Source: Leptospiraceae bacterium (GTDB lineage: Bacteria > Spirochaetota > Leptospiria > Turneriellales > Turneriellaceae). Taken from it: 64,000 nt of DNA. The notes beneath the pieces were generated by a model. That model ran no database searches, had not been told where the DNA came from, and was given only the letters and a program-made list of their open reading frames with translations. The DNA is taken from assembly GCA_025055765.1 (NCBI GenBank), contig JANWWS010000040.1:1-64000 (forward strand), given 5' to 3'. The translations under genes and the position numbers were made by a program. Positions within the stretch are counted from its first letter, which is position 1; every line of letters begins with the position of its first letter. Below are positions 8,943 to 17,833 of this stretch, in pieces.

Positions 8943-9622
8943 AGTACTCCTTAGCCCAATACCTAGCCTCTTTTTTAACAAAAAGACGGCGTGAGCTTAT
9001 TGACAAGGTTAGCTCTCAAAGGCTCTTAAATCTTGCCCTAATACTAGAAGATATCCATGATCCTCACAATGCCAATGCTGTCTTACGCAGTGCCGAGGTT
9101 ATTGGCATCCACCGAGTCTTTATTATTGAAAACCGCAATCGATTTGCCCTATCTCCCGGAGTAAACTTGGGAGCCGCCAAATGGCTCTTAATCGAACGCT
9201 TTCAGGAACTGTCTGTCGACAACACGGAGCTTTGCTTTGAACGCGTGCGCAAGTTGGGTTACCGCATTTACTGCTCTTCGGTGCACCATAAAGCCCTTAT
9301 GCTAGAGGATCTCCCCTGTGATAAACCCCTGGCTCTTCTTTTTGGCTCTGAAAAATGGGGAGTATCCCCAAAGGCACTTTCTCTGTGCGATGGGACTTTC
9401 CATATCCCTATGTATGGCTTTACCGAGAGTTTTAATATTTCTGTAAGTGCAGCCATAAGCCTTTACACTATAGCACGCAAAATGAGAGAAGAAAAAAAAG
9501 AGTTATCTCAAGAAGAGAAAGAAGAAATAAGGCTTTTCTTATTGCGTCGTTCCCTTAGACGAGCTGAATTATTAGAAAAAAGATTTTATGAAGAGCATAA
9601 ACCAAGCTCTCTTGAGACATAA
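8939..9622 (+). CDS. TrmH-like RNA 2'-O-methyltransferase
   Basis: A 227-residue SPOUT-class methyltransferase. All three motifs of the SpoU/TrmH family are present: EDIHDPHNANAVLRSAE (motif 1), LLFGSEKWGVS (motif 2) and IPMYGFTESFNISVSAAI (motif 3), the last forming the SAM-binding knot. The C-terminal helical extension after the knot resembles TrmH, which methylates G18 of tRNA, rather than RlmB, which has an N-terminal RNA-binding domain. Substrate assignment is therefore likely but not proven. It overlaps the HEAT gene by ATGA. Confidence 0.88.
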   Translation: MKYSLAQYLASFLTKRRRELIDKVSSQRLLNLALILEDIHDPHNANAVLRSAEVIGIHRVFIIENRNRFALSPGVNLGAAKWLLIERFQELSVDNTELCFERVRKLGYRIYCSSVHHKALMLEDLPCDKPLALLFGSEKWGVSPKALSLCDGTFHIPMYGFTESFNISVSAAISLYTIARKMREEKKELSQEEKEEIRLFLLRRSLRRAELLEKRFYEEHKPSSLET

Positions 9623-11000
9623 GACCATCCTTTTACTGGGCTTTTGGTCTATGTTTCAACTCCCGCATTTATTTTTACCCCTTGGCGGTGGGCATCGGTG
9701 GAGACAGGCTGATAGCTGGGCCATGGCTAAGAATTTTGCCTTTGAAGACGGGCGTTTTCTCTACCCAAGAGTGGATGTGCGCCGCGACACAGAGGGTGTC
9801 GATGCAGCGGAAACCCCATTTTATGCTTACACGGTTTCCCTTTTCTTTCGCCTTTTTAAGTGTGACTGCGAATTTTGGGGTAAACTCGTCTCATTTGCCT
9901 CGGGCCTTGCCTTAATTTTCATCTTAGGGCGCTGGCTTAGCAACTTACATCAAACGGAAAATTTCCGTGGATATTTTGTTGTATCTATCGTACAAATTTT
10001 TTTTTCCTACAGCGTAAGTTTTATGCCTGAAATGTTCTCTCTCTTTTTTTCTGTCGCAGGTAGCTATCTCTTATGGCGAGATTACCAGGAAAAAAAATTT
10101 CTTTTTCTCGTTGGCGCTGTGCTTTCTCTCATTATTGGCATAACCTCTCGGCCTATGCAAGTTTTTTGGGGCTTTATTTTTTTCTATGTACTTTACCTTT
10201 CCTGGAAAGAAAGAAAAGGTCACTACCTACGCTATTTTTTGGCCGGTAGTCTTACCCTTCTGCCTTTTCTCTTATGGTATTTTCCGTGGGCAGATTATCT
10301 TAGGCAATATGCAAATCTTCGGTACTTTTCCCGCTTTGTGGACCACTTTAGTTTAAGAAATTTCGCTTTATTTCTTGATCCCAGTCTCTATATTTCTTTT
10401 TTCCAGCATTTGGTGGGGGCAAGTGGCCTTCCTCTTTTTTTGCTAAGTGCAGTAGGAGTTCTTTTCTCGTGGAAAACAAGAGGACAAAACCTTGCCTCTT
10501 TTTTTATTGCTGTCTTTAGCTTAACTTTCTTTGGCATCGTGCTCATAACTCAGAAGCATTTTATTGCCCATAACTATTATTTAATTTCGCTTTACCCTGC
10601 TCTTGCCTACTTTGCCCTACTTGCCTATAAGCATCTGGAGGAAAGAAAGCCATCTTGGGCGAAAATCTATATCATTTTTTCTTTTCTCTTTTTATTTTTC
10701 AATAACGCACATACCTACCGCATTCACCCCGACTATTACGCCTTAAAAAGTATCCGCGATAAATTGCAGGCAGACTATCAAATCACAAGAGTAGCATGTG
10801 AGCATACCGAATATGCATGGGGCCTCTATGTGCTACGCCAAAGGGGCTTTGTGCTTTACTCCGATGAAATCCGCAACCCTGAGATTGTGAAAGAAGTTAT
10901 TGCCCGGGGAGTAACTCTCTTTGTCGTGCGCGAAGAAGACCGTTTTCAAAGCTATGTTGCCCAGGATTGGTTAAAGAAAATAATAGAAAAGAAAAGCTAA
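9588..11000 (+). CDS. GT39-like membrane glycosyltransferase
   Basis: A 470-residue polytopic membrane protein of the dolichyl-phosphate-mannose/ArnT-like (GT-C) type. After a first helix (about 12-28), the loop holds GGGHRWRQADSWAMAKNF and later DVRRDTEGVDAAETPFY, the acidic catalytic-loop pattern of such enzymes. About ten hydrophobic helices follow, then a small soluble C-terminal tail. It probably transfers a sugar from a polyprenyl phosphate donor onto an envelope acceptor. The start lies 35 bases inside the preceding methyltransferase gene. It converges on ilvC with one base between the stops. Confidence 0.75.
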   Translation: MKSINQALLRHKTILLLGFWSMFQLPHLFLPLGGGHRWRQADSWAMAKNFAFEDGRFLYPRVDVRRDTEGVDAAETPFYAYTVSLFFRLFKCDCEFWGKLVSFASGLALIFILGRWLSNLHQTENFRGYFVVSIVQIFFSYSVSFMPEMFSLFFSVAGSYLLWRDYQEKKFLFLVGAVLSLIIGITSRPMQVFWGFIFFYVLYLSWKERKGHYLRYFLAGSLTLLPFLLWYFPWADYLRQYANLRYFSRFVDHFSLRNFALFLDPSLYISFFQHLVGASGLPLFLLSAVGVLFSWKTRGQNLASFFIAVFSLTFFGIVLITQKHFIAHNYYLISLYPALAYFALLAYKHLEERKPSWAKIYIIFSFLFLFFNNAHTYRIHPDYYALKSIRDKLQADYQITRVACEHTEYAWGLYVLRQRGFVLYSDEIRNPEIVKEVIARGVTLFVVREEDRFQSYVAQDWLKKIIEKKS

Positions 11001-11001
11001 A

Positions 11002-12003
11002 TTATTTGTTGAGCCATTTCATCATGGCCCTCAGTTTTTTCCCTACCTTTTCAATAGGGTGATTCGCCTCACGACGCCGCAGGCGGTCAAATTCCTGGCC
11101 TCCGGCTTCTAAATCAGCTAAAAACCTCTTGGCAAAGCGAGCTCCCTTATCTTTTTGAATATCGGCCAATATTTCTTTCATTTTTTGTTTCACATGGCCA
11201 TCAATAACTTTGGGTCCACTTACATAATCTCCGTATTCGGCAGTATCCGAAATATAATAGCGCATCTTCTCAAGCCCACCCTCGTAAATTAGATCTACAA
11301 TAAGCTTTGTTTCATGTAAACATTCAAAATAAGCTATTTCCGGATCATAGCCAGCCTCAATAAGGGTCTCAAATCCTGCTTGGATTAGGTGGGAGATCCC
11401 CCCACATAAAACCGCCTGCTCTCCAAAAAGATCGGTCTCTGTTTCTTCGCGGAAGGTGGTTTCCAAAATTCCCGCTCGGCCTGCCCCAATCGCGGCCGCA
11501 TGGGCCAGAGCTCTTGATTTAGCCTTGCCTGTGGCATCTTGGTGGATGGCAATGAGACTTGGAACCCCCCCACCTTCGCTAAAAACCCTCCTTACGAGGT
11601 AGCCAGGCCCTTTGGGGGCTACCATGTATACATCCACATCTTTGGGAGGCACAATTTGTTCGTAATGAATGTTAAAACCATGCGAAAACACCAAGGCCTT
11701 GCCTGGTCGTAAACCCTGTACAATTTCTTTTTGGTAAAGGTCTTTTTGCACTTGGTCGGGAACGAGAATCTGGATGATGCTTGCCTCTTGGGCCGCCTCA
11801 GCGGGGGTCACTACCTTAAAGCCTAACCTTCTTGCTTCGCTAGCCGTAGCTGAGCTTGGCTTTAAACCAACAATAACCTCAAGTCCCGAATCTTTCATAT
11901 TTTGGGCTTGCGCAGCTCCTTGAGAGCCAAACCCTATAACAGCTATTTTTTCCTTTTTTAAAACCTGAAGGTCACAGTCTGCATCATAGTAAACCCGAGC
12001 CAT
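11002..12003 (-). CDS. ilvC: Ketol-acid reductoisomerase
   Basis: A 333-residue class I KARI, second step of valine/isoleucine (and leucine precursor) synthesis; it isomerises and reduces acetolactate with NADPH and Mg2+. The Rossmann motif [16 protein letters not shown] begins near residue 21. The metal-binding part includes [17 protein letters not shown], and the knotted helical C-terminus is complete. An AAGGAG Shine-Dalgarno sits seven bases before ATG. It is not next to ilvB/ilvN, so acetolactate synthase lies elsewhere. A TTGACA box within an inverted repeat precedes it. Confidence 0.96.
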   Translation of the reverse strand: MARVYYDADCDLQVLKKEKIAVIGFGSQGAAQAQNMKDSGLEVIVGLKPSSATASEARRLGFKVVTPAEAAQEASIIQILVPDQVQKDLYQKEIVQGLRPGKALVFSHGFNIHYEQIVPPKDVDVYMVAPKGPGYLVRRVFSEGGGVPSLIAIHQDATGKAKSRALAHAAAIGAGRAGILETTFREETETDLFGEQAVLCGGISHLIQAGFETLIEAGYDPEIAYFECLHETKLIVDLIYEGGLEKMRYYISDTAEYGDYVSGPKVIDGHVKQKMKEILADIQKDKGARFAKRFLADLEAGGQEFDRLRRREANHPIEKVGKKLRAMMKWLNK

Positions 12004-12036
12004 AGATCACTCCTTTTGCGATAAGCTTAGGTTAAG

Positions 12037-12052
12037 ACACTCTGTCAAGTGT
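12037..12052 (-). promoter_or_regulatory. Inverted repeat on the ilvC -35 box
   Basis: ACACT (12037-12041) and AGTGT (12048-12052) form an inverted repeat with a six-base centre. The minus-strand sequence TTGACA (12043-12048), a perfect -35 hexamer, sits inside it, about 40 bases before the ilvC start. A -10 box is weak (CTTATC at 17-base spacing). The arrangement suggests an operator over the ilvC promoter, but the binding protein is unknown. Confidence 0.35.
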
Positions 12053-12085
12053 TAGAAGGTCTATTTTCCTAGAGCTAAAGATCGC

Positions 12086-13108
12086 TTATGTGAGATCAAG
12101 CCGACAGCTTAAAAAAGGAATTGTTTTTTGGCGAAACGAAGGATCTCGTGTCAAAGAAAGAGAGTCCCAAAACAACTCATGAGAATCACAAAGGTATAAG
12201 CTCGTATAGGGATTATGGTTTAGTTTTTCTCTTGCTTTTTTGTATAGGCTATGAAAGCCCGTGGGATTATTATGGCCCTCTAGTTTATCATAAGCCATGG
12301 CTAGCTGGATGAGGCCATGTAAGAATCGTAGGTAATCCCTATTGTTTCCTTGCCTACGGTAAATATGCCAAGCCAACTCCCAGGCTTCGTGGGCATAGTG
12401 GTAACGCCTTTCATTGAAGTATAGTTGACCAAGACGAAACACCCCCTGAGGAATAGTCAATTGTTTGATTTTTCCTTCTAAGTAGTCCCGAAGCGGCGCT
12501 CCCCTTATTGGACGAAAGCGCTCCCGTAAGTGAGATACGAAGCGCCTAAAAAACTCCTCTAGGCTCACCTTTTCGTTACAGACATCGACAAGTCTATTCA
12601 CGGGAAGGCTTAGGCCACAGCTACGGATCACTTGATAGTCTTCTAGAGAATTGGCAATATTAACAGCAATACCATGGTAGATGACATTTTTCTTTAAGCC
12701 AAGACCCACAAAGGCTATTTTCCCCTCGCGTGTAAAAACTCCTGACATTGCTTTTCTTTGAAAAGCCAACACCCCGTATTCCCAAAGAGTTTCTATAATA
12801 CTCCCCTCCAGGTAACGGACAAAGGTAGCAAGTCCTGGTGTTTTTTCTAGGGGGATGGCAAAATATACCACCAGTTGGCCTGGGTTATGTAGAGTAACAG
12901 AGCCACCTCGGCGTGCAGGAAGAACCTCTAATTGCTCTGCCAATATATGCTCCGCGATTGTCTTAAGCCCTGCGGTATAGACAAGGGGATGCTCTAAACC
13001 AAAGACAAACGCCTCTTTTGTTTGGGAGGCCCTTAGAACAGCTTCGTCCATCCGCTCCATGGCCTCCTGGTAAGGCACAAGCCCCCAATACTGGATTTTC
13101 CATTCCAT
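12086..13108 (-). CDS. lipB: Octanoyltransferase LipB fused to DUF309
   Basis: The N-terminal part (about 1-215) is LipB, which moves octanoyl from acyl carrier protein to lipoyl domains. RRGGSVTLHNPGQLVVYF is the signature block. Lys130 (REGKIAFVG), the HGIAVNI segment and Cys164 (IRSCG) match the catalytic lysine and cysteine. A DUF309 domain follows at about 222-313, recognised by LYFNERRYHYAHEAWELAW and FLHGLIQLAMAY. I start at ATG 13108, giving 340 residues; a TTG 21 bases earlier would run into the divergent gene. LipB alone is about 210-230 residues, so the fusion explains the size. The dihydrolipoamide dehydrogenase near 63 kb is a pathway user. Confidence 0.88.
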   Translation of the reverse strand: MEWKIQYWGLVPYQEAMERMDEAVLRASQTKEAFVFGLEHPLVYTAGLKTIAEHILAEQLEVLPARRGGSVTLHNPGQLVVYFAIPLEKTPGLATFVRYLEGSIIETLWEYGVLAFQRKAMSGVFTREGKIAFVGLGLKKNVIYHGIAVNIANSLEDYQVIRSCGLSLPVNRLVDVCNEKVSLEEFFRRFVSHLRERFRPIRGAPLRDYLEGKIKQLTIPQGVFRLGQLYFNERRYHYAHEAWELAWHIYRRQGNNRDYLRFLHGLIQLAMAYDKLEGHNNPTGFHSLYKKAREKLNHNPYTSLYLCDSHELFWDSLSLTRDPSFRQKTIPFLSCRLDLT

Positions 13109-13123
13109 GCCGATAAAATAATT

Positions 13124-13711
13124 ATGCAAGGCAAATTTCGGGAGAGTTTAGAGCTCGTAAATGATATTTACGAAAAAACCCCGCGGCTGCGCTCAGCTAT
13201 CTTGTTTTTCTTAAACCGTCTGCCAGAAAAACTCAACCGCAGTGCTCTCTGCAAGTATCTGTACTATGCTGATGGACATTTTTATCAAAAATCAGGCTAT
13301 CCTCTTTTTGAGGTTCCCTTCTTGCACGGCGAAGATGCTCCTGAGCCTCTTTTTATAAACGAAATCTTTCACAAAATGATCCAAAAAGGCGAGCTTGAAA
13401 TTGTACCGTTTGTGAAGACAGTGGCCCATGAGGGCAAACCCATCACCGTACTTCAGGGGATGGTGCTACGCACAAGGCAGCAGCCCGCCGATATCTTCAC
13501 AAGAGAGGAAAAAAAGGTGCTCACAAGCATAGCCCTCACCTTAGCGGGGGATCTTAGTCTTGAAACCCGCTATTTCCCCCAGCTCTACCAACATTATACC
13601 GGCACCGGGCTTTACGAGCTAATTCCCCATATGGTTTTTCCTAAAGGCCGTAGGCCCCACTTAAGCTTTAAGGCGTGGGCAAGAAAGATTTTTCGACTCA
13701 TGTGGCAATAA
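13124..13711 (+). CDS. Panacea/SocA-like (DUF4065) protein
   Basis: A 195-residue cytoplasmic protein. Its N-terminal half resembles the Panacea (SocA, DUF4065) domain: a helical lead followed by ALCKYLYYADGHFYQKSGYP, then a GEDAPEP segment where the family often has YGPVP. Panacea domains are known as antitoxins in hyperpromiscuous toxin-antitoxin pairs and as proteolysis adaptors. No obvious small toxin ORF accompanies it; the next gene encodes DUF190. The start is 15 bases from the divergent lipB start, so promoters of both genes must overlap coding DNA. Family assignment is by pattern only. Confidence 0.5.
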   Translation: MQGKFRESLELVNDIYEKTPRLRSAILFFLNRLPEKLNRSALCKYLYYADGHFYQKSGYPLFEVPFLHGEDAPEPLFINEIFHKMIQKGELEIVPFVKTVAHEGKPITVLQGMVLRTRQQPADIFTREEKKVLTSIALTLAGDLSLETRYFPQLYQHYTGTGLYELIPHMVFPKGRRPHLSFKAWARKIFRLMWQ

Positions 13712-13736
13712 AAAATAGGTTTTCGACAAACCACAT

Positions 13737-14075
13737 ATGGAACGCAAAATTTACCGCCGCATGCGGATTTACTTAAACGAGTCGGATATGTTGGGGGAAA
13801 AAGCCCTCTATCTCATTCTTTTGGAACAATTGCGGCGCAACGAAATTCGGGGCGCTACGGTTATTCGTGCTTTAACAGGCTATGGACAGCACGGCAAGGT
13901 AAGACCAATAGGTAGCCTCAAAGAAAACCACATGCCCTTAATTATTGAAGCCGTCGATGAACCTGAAAAAATCCACCATATCTTGCCCATCATAGAGCAT
14001 CTCGCTCAAGACGCCAATTGCGGTGTGCTCATTACTACAGAAACCGTGGAGGCCGTGCGTATACAGTCCTATTAA
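13737..14075 (+). CDS. DUF190 (UPF0166) protein
   Basis: A 112-residue cytoplasmic protein of the DUF190 family, with a ferredoxin-like, PII-related fold. Recognised by RIYLNESDMLGEKALYLILLE and the IRGATVIRALTGYGQHG block at residues 39-55. In many bacteria such genes sit beside fluoride channels (crcB/fluC), but none is seen here; the neighbours are a Panacea-like protein and an outer-membrane protein. Function is unsettled. Confidence 0.85.
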   Translation: MERKIYRRMRIYLNESDMLGEKALYLILLEQLRRNEIRGATVIRALTGYGQHGKVRPIGSLKENHMPLIIEAVDEPEKIHHILPIIEHLAQDANCGVLITTETVEAVRIQSY

Positions 14076-14115
14076 ATATTTAACTTTTTTATTTTCATAT
14101 CGTCTAAAAATTAAA

Positions 14116-15678
14116 ATGGCCATTAGGGCTTACATCCTTTTTGCAGTCGTGGCCTTAAGGGCTCTGTGGGCAGATAGCCTTTTTTTAACTGTTCCCGTAG
14201 AGGCCCAATACCAAAGTTTAGGAAACGCAGGTGTTGCGCTTGCCCAAGGTACTGCCGCTATGCGTTACAACCCCGCGGGTCTCGGCCTTTCAGGATTTCA
14301 TGAGCTCTCGTTAAATTACCTACGCATGGGAGCCTATCTATCTGCCAATAGTGTCTACTATACGCATAGCTTTGCCCCCTACTTTGCTGCGGGAGTATTT
14401 GCAACGGCCCTATATCTAAACCGCGGTTTCATTTTAGTAGAGGATTTTGAGGAAAAAGGCACCGAGCTTAGCATGGTCAATGCGGAATTAGGAGCTTCTG
14501 CAGGTTATGAGATTCTACCCAACTTAGCTATGGGCTCCACTTTGCGCTATTTCCGACTGCAGCTAGGTCCTCAGATATCCCAAAGTTTTGGGGCAGACTT
14601 CGGTATCCAATATGTATTACTGATCCCTTCCCTAGACCGTCCTCAAAGTCAATTACGCCTGGGATCCGCCTTGCGTAACCTAGGTCCTTCCTTTGACTTC
14701 TACAGTGGCGGGCAAAAAGAGCGCCAACCCCTCATGTACCGTCTAGGACTTAGCCATGAGGTCCTGCGCTATGTGACCATAGCTCTAGAATATAGCTACA
14801 ATGTAATTGAGAACTCAAGCTATCATTTAGGTTTTCTTTTCTTGCCTGATTTCTATATTAGTCCACGGCTTGGCCTTCAGTATGATTTTTCAGGCATAAG
14901 CTACACACTAGGCAGTGGTTTTCGCTTCCAAAAAGGAGATGATGAATTTGGTGCCCATATGGGACTTTCTTTAGGACACGGCCCCAACGGTGGCGACTTT
15001 TTTGTCAATGTAATGTACCGAACCACCCACATTTACTTAGCACGTGAGCCAAGACGCAAAGGGTCTGCCTCCACCTTCTGGGCAGAAGAGGAACTTGCTC
15101 TAAGTTATGAGCCAAGTCGTCTTGTAAGCTTCCGCAGCGCTTATAAGGGCGAAAAGTTACAGGGGATCATCATAAGCACCATAGAGGCTCAGGGGTACTT
15201 ACAAAAAAACCACCGGCTACGCCGCGTGGCTATCCAACCTGAAGATGAAATCTATCTCAGAGAAATGGAAAAATTAGGCCAGCGAGAACTGAAACTTACC
15301 AAAAGAAAAATGGGACTGTGGCTTAAACTGGAAAGCTTCGCTCCCAAAGATGTTTTCCCAAGTTGGGAACAACTCTCCGCTATTTTAGAACAGAATGGAC
15401 GCATCACCACCATGCTAGGAGATGACCTCCAATACCTTAATGCCAACCCCAACGCGCCGTTAAAAGCAGAATGGCGGCTTGAGCTAAAAATCGTCACAAC
15501 AGAGCGTCGAAAAGAAATACGCAGTGTGCTCTACGAACTCTATGAGGGCACCATGGTGGCCGCGCGCAATGTACCACTGGAAGATGACCTTGCCCTTGCC
15601 CTTGAAGAGCTGGGCGAATTTTATGAAAATTACCTATCTCAAGTAGACAGCTACTATTTGCTTAGGCTTTACCCATGA
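14116..15678 (+). CDS. UPF0164-like barrel protein with C-terminal domain
   Basis: A 520-residue exported protein. The signal peptide spans about residues 1-19 (LFAVVALRALWA). The mature start has the family pattern YQSLGNAGVALAQGTAAMRYNPAGL, as in UPF0164/PorV proteins of spirochaetes and Bacteroidetes. Barrel-like strands continue to about residue 325. A charged segment (AREPRRKG) then leads into roughly 190 residues of mixed alpha/beta composition (RVAIQPEDEIYLREMEKLG onward) that is not barrel-like. Start at ATG 14116, since the longer frame would add a non-signal extension. Its stop overlaps the next start as ATGA, so the two exported proteins may be co-translated. Confidence 0.72.
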   Translation: MAIRAYILFAVVALRALWADSLFLTVPVEAQYQSLGNAGVALAQGTAAMRYNPAGLGLSGFHELSLNYLRMGAYLSANSVYYTHSFAPYFAAGVFATALYLNRGFILVEDFEEKGTELSMVNAELGASAGYEILPNLAMGSTLRYFRLQLGPQISQSFGADFGIQYVLLIPSLDRPQSQLRLGSALRNLGPSFDFYSGGQKERQPLMYRLGLSHEVLRYVTIALEYSYNVIENSSYHLGFLFLPDFYISPRLGLQYDFSGISYTLGSGFRFQKGDDEFGAHMGLSLGHGPNGGDFFVNVMYRTTHIYLAREPRRKGSASTFWAEEELALSYEPSRLVSFRSAYKGEKLQGIIISTIEAQGYLQKNHRLRRVAIQPEDEIYLREMEKLGQRELKLTKRKMGLWLKLESFAPKDVFPSWEQLSAILEQNGRITTMLGDDLQYLNANPNAPLKAEWRLELKIVTTERRKEIRSVLYELYEGTMVAARNVPLEDDLALALEELGEFYENYLSQVDSYYLLRLYP

Positions 15679-16691
15679 AAGATAGCACTTGGTTTAATAT
15701 CGCATGGCTTGCCATAATTCCCAGTCTTTGGGCACAGACTTGGATTGATTTTGATACAGCGGTAGGCAAGAAAAAGTTGCCCTCTTTTGCCAATTACTCA
15801 AGTAAGCTTTCTTTTCCTATTAGCACCCAAGGCATCCAAAAGTATTTTGAACGGGACTATGTCCCAGAGACTATCTCTCCCTATCTTTTGCGCTTTCGCA
15901 AAGACCACATTGTAGAAGAATTTGTCGATCTCGACCTTAGCGAGCTTTTTGAAACTTGGCGCCATTTTGAAAATGGTATCTTAATATTTGAAGCAAAGAT
16001 CCATGAAGACAAAGCTCTCATAAGCGAAAAGTACTATTACTCTCCCGATGGAAAAATTATTTTTTCTATGATGGATCGACAAAAAAGCGGCCGTTTTGAT
16101 GAAATGAGCTACTACGATTCAGGTCGCATTTACAAAACGCTAAAAGATGAAAACAAAGATGAACTCTTTGAGACCGAAATCTTATTCTTTTTACCAGGTG
16201 AACAAAAAAGAAAAGAAATTTTTGCAGAAAGGGAGTTAACCTCTCCTACCCTGCCAGCCGATGCGCCACTTTATTTTGCGGGCATTTATGTTTTCGATAC
16301 GGAACTAAAACCCGCTACGTCTTTAAATACACAGACAGAAAATGCCTACCGATTCAGCACTTGGCCAGGTATATCTTTTTGGCAGGCCATAAGCTCTGAG
16401 ATAAGTGGTAGAAAGCGGCCTCCTCACCGCTTAGAACTTTTTAAAGTAGCTCAAAAAATAAGCGGTGGAAGAATCCCCCCTGCATACCTGTTCTACGCCG
16501 AACTCAGCTATACCCCTGCCACAACAAAACTAAACCTAAAGGTTTTGGGGCCACAAAGTGGGGACCTTTTCTTAAGCCGGATATTTCTATATAGCAGCCG
16601 TGAAGTTACCGAAAGCGCCATGCTAAAAGATATTTTAGCAACTCTTGGTTCCTTAAAGAATGTTACACATTCCGCTGAGGCACAACCCTAA
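15675..16691 (+). CDS. Exported hypothetical protein
   Basis: A 338-residue protein with an N-terminal signal peptide ending near SLWAQ. The middle contains repeated short beta-hairpin-like stretches (KYYYSPDGKIIFSMMD, MSYYDSGRIYKTLKDEN) reminiscent of MORN or YD-type antitoxin-like repeats, here following a tyrosine/aspartate pattern. No enzyme motif is visible. The ATGA overlap with the barrel protein upstream suggests a joint envelope role. It converges with the HAD phosphatase gene, overlapping it by 29 bases. Confidence 0.6.
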   Translation: MKDSTWFNIAWLAIIPSLWAQTWIDFDTAVGKKKLPSFANYSSKLSFPISTQGIQKYFERDYVPETISPYLLRFRKDHIVEEFVDLDLSELFETWRHFENGILIFEAKIHEDKALISEKYYYSPDGKIIFSMMDRQKSGRFDEMSYYDSGRIYKTLKDENKDELFETEILFFLPGEQKRKEIFAERELTSPTLPADAPLYFAGIYVFDTELKPATSLNTQTENAYRFSTWPGISFWQAISSEISGRKRPPHRLELFKVAQKISGGRIPPAYLFYAELSYTPATTKLNLKVLGPQSGDLFLSRIFLYSSREVTESAMLKDILATLGSLKNVTHSAEAQP

Positions 16692-17760
16692 GGTACCTTT
16701 CTACAAGGCTCATATGCTTATCCTCTTTCCTACGCATAGGGTGGGAAAAGGAATCAGGGATGGGACTTATGGTTGTAAAAATTCGCTGAAATTCAGACCA
16801 AAGCTCTGTTAAAATCCTCCGTGGAAGAAAGAGAGGATTGTTCTTCGCAATGATTTTTAAGAGTCTTTTTGCCTCATCCGGATCTATGAGATTGCGCTTA
16901 AGGAGATCTTCGGTTGAGGCCGTAAAAACAGGGACAGTAAATTTGTAGGTGCGGATTAACTCAGAAATCACACGAAATAGTCCTGCTCTTGTGATATACC
17001 CTCCCGAGTAAAGTAGCACAGCGGTTTGATAATAATTCTGCGTCGGCACCACAAGGCGGGATAGCTGGGTATGCATCGCCGGAGGTGTTTTCATCTCTAA
17101 ATGGATAAAAATCCGCTCCACTACTTCTCGTTTGCGAAATGGCGATTCCTCGAGCATGTGCAAGATATCGCGGATCATATTCCTTTCATCTTCGGCAACC
17201 TGCCACTTCTTCAGGATGGTGAGCACCTCGTAGTCGTCAAGTCTGCCTGCCACAATATCGGAATAGAGTGAGTATATGAGCGCATCATATTCAGAGTCAT
17301 CCCCAAATAATAGCTCTCTGGCCTTGGGTGGGAAAGTAGTACGGGCATAGAGAAGAGCCGCTAACTTATAGCCTATTTTATCAATGAGTTTTTTAAATTG
17401 CAGTTTTTTTATAGCAGAGCGAAAATCCCTAAATAAAATGCCATCAATACTAACCCCATCTAGCTCAAGTTTTTGTCTAATAACTTTTTCAAGCATTTGG
17501 GGAGAAGCCGAGATAAAGAATATTGGGGTTGGTGGTGAATCTTTTTTTACCCCCCTACGCAACTCTCTCACTACCGCAGCTGCCCCAGGAATATTTTGCT
17601 TTTCCTCGGGTTTTTCAAAAGGGATCTTAACAAGACCTGACAATTTCTCAAATTTCGTCGCAAGATAAGTCTTATCAAGGTCAAAGGTGCAAATAATACC
17701 ATCATATTTGGGAGGCAGCTTTCTTTTGTGGTAAACCTCACTTAGTTGGCGCATAATCAT
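16663..17760 (-). CDS. HAD-like phosphatase (App1/DUF2183-related)
   Basis: A 365-residue protein with a haloacid dehalogenase domain in the N-terminal half. Motif I is FDLDKTYLAT (Asp27, Asp29), motif II the serine of FFISASPQ, motif III a lysine in KKLQFKK, and motif IV LLFGDDSEYD. The set resembles App1/DUF2183-type phosphatidate phosphatase-like proteins. The C-terminal 170 residues are helical and unassigned. Substrate unknown; a lipid or phosphoprotein phosphatase is possible. The gene is monocistronic and divergent from the TPR gene at 17834. Confidence 0.7.
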   Translation of the reverse strand: MIMRQLSEVYHKRKLPPKYDGIICTFDLDKTYLATKFEKLSGLVKIPFEKPEEKQNIPGAAAVVRELRRGVKKDSPPTPIFFISASPQMLEKVIRQKLELDGVSIDGILFRDFRSAIKKLQFKKLIDKIGYKLAALLYARTTFPPKARELLFGDDSEYDALIYSLYSDIVAGRLDDYEVLTILKKWQVAEDERNMIRDILHMLEESPFRKREVVERIFIHLEMKTPPAMHTQLSRLVVPTQNYYQTAVLLYSGGYITRAGLFRVISELIRTYKFTVPVFTASTEDLLKRNLIDPDEAKRLLKIIAKNNPLFLPRRILTELWSEFQRIFTTISPIPDSFSHPMRRKEDKHMSLVERYLRVVPQRNV

Positions 17761-17833
17761 GGGTAGTACGAAATACTGCTCTTGTCAAACCTAAAAAAAG
17801 TTGCCATGCCAACGCCGTCTCTACCGTGAGCTC

